Source: Streptomyces sp. NBC_00224
Lineage (GTDB): Bacteria > Actinomycetota > Actinomycetes > Streptomycetales > Streptomycetaceae
Assembly: GCF_041435195.1 (NCBI RefSeq)
Contig: NZ_CP108106.1
Location: forward strand, 1,488,001-1,552,000
DNA: 64,000 bases
Direction: 5' to 3'
In this document: piece by piece, positions 58,711 to 64,000 of the stretch
How positions within the stretch are numbered: position 1 is the first letter of the stretch
How the letters are laid out: every line of letters begins with the position of its first letter
Translations under genes and position numbers: made by a program
Notes under the pieces: model-generated
Databases searched by the model: none
What the model was told of the DNA's origin: nothing
The model's input: the letters and a program-made list of their open reading frames with translations, nothing else

Positions 58711-61549
58711 CGGGAGCGGGAGAAGAGGAGAGGCGTTCCTGCAGGCGCGCGTGCCGGAACTGGTACACCGCGCCCGCCTGCCGCAGCACGCCCAGGCGGT
58801 GGGCCTCGCCCAGGAACGCCATCAGCCGCCAGGGCAGGGCGCCGCGCGCGCACAGCCACAGCCGGGCCACGGCGAGTCGTCCCCACGCCGACATCGCCAC
58901 CGTGACCACGCCGGTGGGGATCAGCGCGTACGCACCGATGCTCGCGGCGTCCGGGAGGCCGAGGAGGCGCGGCAGGGCGCTGCCCGCGAGGACGGCGGCC
59001 AGATAGGTGAACAGCGCGCGGGCGAGGGCGGTGCCCCGGTCGGTTCCCAGGATCGCCGAGGGGCTGAGGCTGCGGGTGACGTCGACGGGCGCCCCCAGCC
59101 ACCGGTGCAGCCCGGCCGCGATACCGCCGACGAGCCCGAGGCCGAGGCCGCCCGCGAGCCCGAAGACCACAGCGGTACGCAGGATCGCGCCCGGGCTCTG
59201 CCGGGTCACCCACTCGCTCCGGGCGCGGTCGAGGAGCGGTGACAGATCGTACGAGCCGGCGTCGCGGCCGTCCGTGAGCCGGACGGTGAAGACCTCACCG
59301 TCCGGCCGGTAGTCGTGCGCGGAGATCGCGAGCCGCTGGTCGATCGCCGTGCAGCGGGCCGGTGGGGCGCACAGCTCCAGGTCGCGTACGTCGGCGGGCA
59401 GCGCGAAGTCACGCGTACCGCCGCGCTCGACCAGCGTGCCGTGGACCGGCTCCGGCAGCACGAGGTAGGTGTGGCCGTGCGCGCGCAGGCCGTAGCGGGT
59501 GCCGTCCGCCGCGTCGACGTAGCGCGAACCGTCCGGCGCGTGGCGCACGGGCCCGCTGACGGGGAAGTCGTCGCGCAGCGCCGCGCGCGTCGCCGCCGTG
59601 CCTCCTTCGGCCAGGGTGAAGACCGCCCCGAGCGTCAGCCCCGCGAGCAGGCCGACGGCGAGGCCGTGGACCATCGCCCGGCCCAGGCGGCGCGTCCGGC
59701 CGGCGGGGTCGCGCCGCCCGCCCTTGGCCACCACGGCCGACTCTCCGCGTACGAGGTACGCCGTCACGGCGCCCGCGACCACCGCCCCGAGCGCGGTGAG
59801 CAGCGGTGCGTCCGGCAGGACCCCGGCGCCGACGAGCAGCACCCCGGCGGCCGTGAGCAGCCCGGCGCCCGCCCGCCGCGCCCAGCGGCCGCGCGGTCCG
59901 CGCCGCCGGCGGCCGAAGAACGGCATCGTCGACGGCAGGGGCGACGCCGGCATGCCGACGGCCGCGAGCCCGGTGGCGATCACCAGGCCGTAGAGGCCGC
60001 CCACGGCGAGCCAGCCGAGCGCCCGTGGCATGCCCGCGAAGGGCACGGCGAAGTAGGGGTCCTGGCTGAGCGGCCGGGTGAGCCCGACGGCGAGGCTGAG
60101 CGGCACCGCGTACACCAGCGGCAGCAGGAACTGCCGTCGCGGCCGGCCCCGCGCGGCGTACCCGGCGCAGACCCCGGCCACCGTGGCGGCGGTCACCGCG
60201 GGCAGCGCGGGGTCCTGGCCGAGCGCCCACAGCGGCAGGCACACGGCCTCCGCGAGCAGTCCGAGCAGCAGGAGCGGGCCGAGGCTCGGCAGCGGCCGGG
60301 GCAGTGCGGTGTGCAGCTCCCACCAGGCGAGGTCGCGGGTGTCGCGGTGTTCCAGATGGCGGGCGAGGAAGCGCAGCCAGTGCACGGCGCGCCCGGTGTC
60401 CCAGCGCGTGGACCCGGCGAAGGCGGCGGGGACGAAGGCGTCGAGCAGATACTCCTCCAGGGCCGTCGGATCGGCGAACTCCGGGCGCCGCAGCAGCTCC
60501 TCGGGGTCGTTCCCCGACTCGCCGTAGACGGCCCTGGCCATCGCCACCATCAGGGGCGAGGCGAGCACCCGGCGCACCGGGTCCCCGGGCCGCGTCCGTG
60601 CGAGCACCGGGTCCCAGGCGGTGGTGCGCTCCCCCGCGGGGCCGCGCACGGGCCGCGCGGTGCGCCGCAGGAAGTCGGCGGCCTCCTCGAAGGCCAGCGG
60701 CTGGAGCTCGACGACCGCCGCCGCCGTGAACACGTCGCCGTCGGCGACGACTTGGGCGTACACCTGGCTGCGGCAGGTCAGCAGCAGCGGACTGCCGTCG
60801 TCCAGCGCGGAGTTGAGGCGGCGGACGGCCTCCGCACGCAGGGGCGCGGCGAGTTCGTCGAGCCCGTCGAGCACGGGCAGGACCCGCCCGGACTCAAGGA
60901 GCTCCGCCGCCAGCGAGGACCCCGACCGCTGGAGGGATCCCAGGGCCGGATACCCCTCCGCGAGCCGGGCCGAGAGCCAGGCGTACAGCTCCGTGCTGTC
61001 GGGCTGCCAGGTGGCGAGCGGGAAGATCACCGGCACCGGGTCGCCCGTGTCGCGGCGCTCCAGGAGGTCGAGGGTGAAGCGGACGGCGAGGACGGTCTTG
61101 CCGCTGCCGGGTGCGCCAAGCACCACGAGCCGCCGCGCGGGGACGCGGGCGAACACCCGGGCGATGTCGTCCAGTACGCCGTCGAACCGGGCGTCCCCGC
61201 CGCCCCCGATGTTCTCGGCCGCGTCGGCGAGCCAGGGGTCCGCCGTGGTCCAGCGCACCGGCAGCGGCTTGGGGTCCTGGAGCCTGCGCAGCCGCCACTC
61301 CGCCTGCCAGTGCAGCCGCACCCCCTCGGCCAGCGCGTCGGCGGCGTGCTCCAGGTGCTCGGCCGGAGAGCGCTCGCCGGGCCCGGTTCTGAGCGTGTTG
61401 GCGACCAGTCCGGCCATGGAGACGAGGAAACCGAGCACCGAGACGAGCGAACCGGCACTGCTGAGGCTGCGCTCCCGCACCGCCACGGCGACAACCGCCC
61501 CGGTGGCCAGCACCGCCCCCACCCAGATCCCGCGCCGCCAGTACCGCAT
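58658..61549 (-). CDS. multi-spanning membrane NACHT NTPase
   Basis: A 963-residue protein. Two hydrophobic spans open it (about residues 8-25 and 33-52). The NACHT domain follows: Walker A GAPGSGKT at 145-152, Walker B region VLPVLDGLDELA, sensor-like PLLLTCRSQVY. From about residue 405 the chain has some eight to ten membrane spans broken by a soluble insert (about 660-780), and ends in a short basic tail. Membrane-embedded NACHT proteins are found in actinobacteria; their trigger and output are unknown. The start is ATG 61549 (GTG 61552 adjacent). Its end overlaps the SnoaL-like gene on the other strand by 53 nt. Confidence 0.84.
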   Translation of the reverse strand: MRYWRRGIWVGAVLATGAVVAVAVRERSLSSAGSLVSVLGFLVSMAGLVANTLRTGPGERSPAEHLEHAADALAEGVRLHWQAEWRLRRLQDPKPLPVRWTTADPWLADAAENIGGGGDARFDGVLDDIARVFARVPARRLVVLGAPGSGKTVLAVRFTLDLLERRDTGDPVPVIFPLATWQPDSTELYAWLSARLAEGYPALGSLQRSGSSLAAELLESGRVLPVLDGLDELAAPLRAEAVRRLNSALDDGSPLLLTCRSQVYAQVVADGDVFTAAAVVELQPLAFEEAADFLRRTARPVRGPAGERTTAWDPVLARTRPGDPVRRVLASPLMVAMARAVYGESGNDPEELLRRPEFADPTALEEYLLDAFVPAAFAGSTRWDTGRAVHWLRFLARHLEHRDTRDLAWWELHTALPRPLPSLGPLLLLGLLAEAVCLPLWALGQDPALPAVTAATVAGVCAGYAARGRPRRQFLLPLVYAVPLSLAVGLTRPLSQDPYFAVPFAGMPRALGWLAVGGLYGLVIATGLAAVGMPASPLPSTMPFFGRRRRGPRGRWARRAGAGLLTAAGVLLVGAGVLPDAPLLTALGAVVAGAVTAYLVRGESAVVAKGGRRDPAGRTRRLGRAMVHGLAVGLLAGLTLGAVFTLAEGGTAATRAALRDDFPVSGPVRHAPDGSRYVDAADGTRYGLRAHGHTYLVLPEPVHGTLVERGGTRDFALPADVRDLELCAPPARCTAIDQRLAISAHDYRPDGEVFTVRLTDGRDAGSYDLSPLLDRARSEWVTRQSPGAILRTAVVFGLAGGLGLGLVGGIAAGLHRWLGAPVDVTRSLSPSAILGTDRGTALARALFTYLAAVLAGSALPRLLGLPDAASIGAYALIPTGVVTVAMSAWGRLAVARLWLCARGALPWRLMAFLGEAHRLGVLRQAGAVYQFRHARLQERLSSSPAPATRPRPAPGCVRRSSRP

Positions 61550-61644
61550 CACGCGCGCCCCCCGTCAGGGTCACCCCTTTGGTGCGCGCCATTGTCCCAG
61601 CGGACGGCCGGGACGGAACCGGGTGCGGCACTGCGAACGTGCGG

Positions 61645-62094
61645 CTACTGGACGCAGAACTCGTTGCCCTCCGGGTCGGCCATGACCACATGGTTGGTGC
61701 CGGGCTCGACGACGACCTGGAGCACGCTCGCGCCCAAGCCCTCCAGCCGCTTCACCTCCGCCTCGCGGCGTTCGGGGCCGAAGTGCAGGTCCATGTGGAG
61801 GCGGTTCTTGACCTGCTTGGGCTCGGGGACGCCCTGGAAGAGCAGGCGGCGGCCGAGGCCCACGCCGGAGGCCGCCTCGACGGGGTCGTCGGGGTGGCGC
61901 ACGGCGGCCAGGGTCCGCCAGGCCTTGCGGCCGTCGACCACCGTGTACAGCTCGTCGGTGACGGCGCCCGCGGCGACCAGCCGCTCGATGAGCACGGTGT
62001 GGTCCTCCACCTCGTAGTCGAGGGCCTCGGCCCAGAACGCGGCGAGGCTCAGCGGCCGAGCGCAGTCGACGACGAGTTTCCAGTGGACTGCCAT
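61645..62094 (-). CDS. VOC family protein (glyoxalase-like)
   Basis: A 149-residue single-module VOC protein: MAVHWKLVVDCARPLSLAAFWAEALDYEVED at the start, LLFQGVPEPKQVKNRLHMDLHFG in the middle and VVMADPEGNEFCVQ at the end. This is the actinobacterial 'glyoxalase-like domain' type with the KNRLHxD motif. GGAGAGCC precedes the ATG at 62094. Function unknown; it is 91 nt from the NACHT gene start on the same strand. Confidence 0.85.
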   Translation of the reverse strand: MAVHWKLVVDCARPLSLAAFWAEALDYEVEDHTVLIERLVAAGAVTDELYTVVDGRKAWRTLAAVRHPDDPVEAASGVGLGRRLLFQGVPEPKQVKNRLHMDLHFGPERREAEVKRLEGLGASVLQVVVEPGTNHVVMADPEGNEFCVQ

Positions 62095-62160
62095 ACGGCT
62101 CTCCCAACGGTCGGATGCCCGCGTGGGCGTACGGAGTTCGGCACACCCATTGTCCGGGGC

Positions 62161-62183
62161 GCCCGGCATCGTGCGTGCCGGGC
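62161..62183 (-). terminator. stem-loop terminator of secreted protein gene
   Basis: GCCCGGCA (62161-62168) pairs with TGCCGGGC (62176-62183) around a 7-nt loop, 22 nt past the stop codon of the minus-strand secreted protein gene. Confidence 0.6.
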
Positions 62184-62205
62184 ACCTCCGTTCCGTGCGC
62201 GTGAC

Positions 62206-62568
62206 TCAGCCGGTTCTGACGATGGTCCAGGCGTTGGGGTCGATGCTGGGGACGACCGAGTAGCGGCAGGAGCTGTTGTAGTACGTGCTGGTGATGGTCC
62301 AGCCCGCGGGCGGGTACGTGGAGGCGCAGGCGTTGACCCTGGTGCCCACCGGGTAGCCGGTGAGCTGCATGATCCGCTTGCTGTTCGGGCTGAAGCCCGA
62401 TCCGCAGCCGGCGCTGTTCCACCACTGGGTGTCGATCCAGCCGGTCGGGGTGAGCGTCGAGGCGCACATGTTGAGCGTGTCACCGGGCGCGGCGTTGGCG
62501 GGGGTCGTTCCGGCGACGCCGGCCGCGGCGGCCAGGAGGGCGAGACAGGCGAAACGGGTCCGAATCAC
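62206..62568 (-). CDS. small secreted cysteine-containing protein
   Basis: A 120-residue exported protein. Signal peptide about residues 1-26 (cleavage near ANA-APG). The mature part contains two similar segments (LNMCASTLTPTGWIDTQWWNSAGCG and VNACASTYPPAGWTITSTYYNSSCR), a clear internal duplication with C-x-S-T-x-x-P-x-G-W and a second cysteine, so each half probably closes one disulfide. Such proteins are common and uncharacterised in Streptomyces. The GTG at 62568 follows AGGAGACC. Confidence 0.7.
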   Translation of the reverse strand: MIRTRFACLALLAAAAGVAGTTPANAAPGDTLNMCASTLTPTGWIDTQWWNSAGCGSGFSPNSKRIMQLTGYPVGTRVNACASTYPPAGWTITSTYYNSSCRYSVVPSIDPNAWTIVRTG

Positions 62569-62738
62569 GTTGGGTCTCCTCGTCAGTGCAGCGGGGATGC
62601 GCCGACGACGTCGGCGTCCGGTCACTTGCGCTGAGCAATTACTACCGGCACATGCGGACCTGCGGACAGTCACCTTTCAGCCCTGGCGACGAACGCACAT
62701 TCGGCCTCCGTTCGCCTGTTCCCCTCCTGTGAAGTGCC

Positions 62739-63026
62739 CTAGCCCACGGAGGGCAGCAGACCCGTGATCGGGGCGACCGGGTCGGTGACCTGGTGGAGCT
62801 GGTTGAGGTCGTTCAGCTTGTTCAACTGGCTGAGCTGGGCTTTCACGGTGGGCATCTCGCCGCGGTGCTCCGCCGGGATGGAGTTCTGTACAAGCCCGTC
62901 GAGCACGGCGACCGGGGAGATGGGCTGGATGCCGGCCGTGCCCGCGGCGCTCGCCGCGGACGCACCGAGGCCCGAGACTCCGGCGGCGAGGGCGAGGACT
63001 GTGGCGATACGTCGTGTTGAGATCAC
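62739..63026 (-). CDS. small secreted protein of unknown function
   Basis: A 95-residue exported protein with a Sec signal (ISTRRIATVLALAAGVSGLGASAASA, cleavage near ASA-AGT). The 65-residue mature part has no cysteine and is rich in Gln, Leu and Asn (KAQLSQLNKLNDLNQLHQV), which looks like a short amphipathic or coiled-coil helix; a leading hydrophobic strand precedes it. The GTG at 63026 has CAGGGC upstream. No family recognised. Confidence 0.62.
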   Translation of the reverse strand: MISTRRIATVLALAAGVSGLGASAASAAGTAGIQPISPVAVLDGLVQNSIPAEHRGEMPTVKAQLSQLNKLNDLNQLHQVTDPVAPITGLLPSVG

Positions 63027-63119
63027 GCCCTGACAACCGGCGGACCCCGCCGATGGACACGGCCGCGGCCCAGCCTCACCCGAGAAGCCGATGCCGAGGT
63101 CTTCGGCGCGGATGACGCG

Positions 63120-64000
63120 TCAACCCCGCGCCGGTGTCCTGCCCTCGCGCGTCCAGGCCAGCAGCTCCTCTTCCGTCCACGTCGTGATGACGCGCTCGGC
63201 CGGGACCCCGCACTCCTCGGCCCGTACACAGCCGAACACCTGCCAGTCCAGCTGCCCGGGTGCGTGCGCGTCGGTGTCGATGGAGAACAGCACGCCCGCG
63301 TCGACCGCGCGCCGCAGCAGGCGGCGCGGCGGATCCAGGCGTTCGGGACGGCTGTTGATCTCGACGGCGGTGTCCGACTCGGCGCAGGCGGCGAAGACCT
63401 CGTCCGCGTCGAACTCCGACTCGGGCCGCTTGCCCCGGCCCCCGGTGACCAGCCGCCCGGTGCAGTGCCCCAGTACGTCGGCGTGCGGATTGCGGACGGC
63501 CGCGACCATGCGGCGGGTCATCGCGGCGCCGTCCATGCGCAGCTTGGAGTGGACCGACACCACCACGACGTCCAGCTGCTCCAGGAGCTCCTCCTCCTGG
63601 TCGAGCGAGCCGTCCTCCAGGATGTCGCACTCGATGCCGGTGAGCAGCCGGAAGGGCGCCCAGCGCTCGTTCGCCCGGGCCACCACCTCCAGTTGCCTGC
63701 GCAGGCGTTCCGGGGACAGGCCGTTGGCCACGGTCAGCCGGGGCGAGTGGTCGGTGAGCACCGCCCACTCGTGGCCGAGCTCCGCCGCCGCCCACCCCAT
63801 CTCCTCGATCGGGCTGCCGCCGTCGGACCAGTCGGAGTGCAGATGGCAGTCGCCGCGCAGGGCCGCGCGCAGTTCCTCGCCGCCCTCGACGAGGGGCGCG
63901 GAGGCGCCTTCCTCCTCCAACCGCCGCAGATAGTCCGGCAGTTCTCCCGCCAGGGCCTCGCGCACCACCCGCGCGGTCTTCGGGCCGATCCCCTTCACCG
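63120..64000 (-). CDS. PHP-domain protein, 5' end outside the window
   Basis: The C-terminal 293 residues of a protein that continues beyond the right edge. It opens with a helix-hairpin-helix (GIGPKTARVVREAL) and then a PHP domain: GDCHLHSDWSDGG, LTDHSPRL, GIECDIL, VVVSVHSKLRM, GHCTGRL and EINSRPER/DTDAHAP, so all expected metal ligands seem present. This arrangement matches the DNA-polymerase-X-associated PHP proteins or stand-alone histidinol-phosphatase-like hydrolases; the missing N-terminus would decide. The gene ends at 63120 in the minus direction. Confidence 0.85.
   Translation of the reverse strand, partial: VKGIGPKTARVVREALAGELPDYLRRLEEEGASAPLVEGGEELRAALRGDCHLHSDWSDGGSPIEEMGWAAAELGHEWAVLTDHSPRLTVANGLSPERLRRQLEVVARANERWAPFRLLTGIECDILEDGSLDQEEELLEQLDVVVVSVHSKLRMDGAAMTRRMVAAVRNPHADVLGHCTGRLVTGGRGKRPESEFDADEVFAACAESDTAVEINSRPERLDPPRRLLRRAVDAGVLFSIDTDAHAPGQLDWQVFGCVRAEECGVPAERVITTWTEEELLAWTREGRTPARG

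Noticed and set aside
59315..62017. 900-codon frame on the plus strand
   Set aside because: Antisense of the NACHT gene with repetitive Arg/Gly/Pro composition.

Overview
The window is high-GC actinobacterial DNA, most probably from a Streptomyces chromosome. The evidence is the codon usage, GTG/TTG starts behind GGAGG-type ribosome binding sites, a hexahydroxyperylenequinone/flaviolin pathway built on an RppA-type type III polyketide synthase, a large LuxR-family ATPase regulator, Tat and Sec secreted proteins, WD40 and NACHT NTPases, and a few genes carrying the rare TTA leucine codon that in Streptomyces is read by the bldA tRNA. I see no tRNA, rRNA, CRISPR array, transposase or phage module. 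The mix of regulators, secreted proteins, gene remnants and short operons looks like a chromosome arm rather than core.

Layout. 0-10 kb: AraC regulator, histidine phosphatase, an internal fragment of a lost secreted protein, SDR oxidoreductase and LuxR regulator, a small Tat-exported protein, a large secreted lectin/beta-helix protein with a DasR-type operator at its promoter, and an orphan sugar-binding lipoprotein. 10-20 kb: VOC protein, a membrane-tethered NB-ARC/WD40 STAND ATPase, methyltransferase, DUF5954-like protein, lipase-maturation-factor-like membrane protein and a secreted phospholipase D. 20-23 kb: DHFR-like reductase, a small CxxC protein, SixA-like phosphatase coupled to a CysRS-like protein, and a cysteine-free L33 ribosomal protein gene sharing a Zur-box-like site with a divergent 38-residue ORF.

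22.7-30.4 kb is the most interesting region. It holds a LAL-type LuxR regulator, two overlapping ABC exporter half-transporters, a very short peptide ORF (12 or 22 residues) with a strong ribosome binding site just upstream of them, a cluster of GTACGTAC-like repeats, and a divergent radical SAM enzyme with an intact CxxxCxxC motif but a cysteine-less SPASM-like tail. I read this as a candidate peptide-modifying and exporting (RiPP-like) cassette that I cannot match to a described class.

30.4-44.6 kb: assorted accessory genes including a PGRP-type amidase with a TTA codon, a formyltransferase facing a 3'-truncated acyl-CoA-ligase-like gene, an AraC regulator, lipase/esterase, 2OG oxygenase/PadR pair, a TipA-like MerR regulator coupled to a glycosyltransferase, and an SDR that has lost its catalytic tyrosine. 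44.8-49.7 kb: the THN/flaviolin operon, in which RppA and a CYP158A-like P450 are joined in one uninterrupted reading frame, followed by a MomA-like cupin, a second P450 and a mycothiol-dependent isomerase-like protein. 49.7-64 kb: trypsin-like protease, lipoprotein, a related pair of membrane-anchored proteins (one with tetratricopeptide/Sel1-like repeats), cyclophilin, secreted and membrane proteins, a large multi-spanning NACHT NTPase, and a PHP-domain protein running off the right edge.
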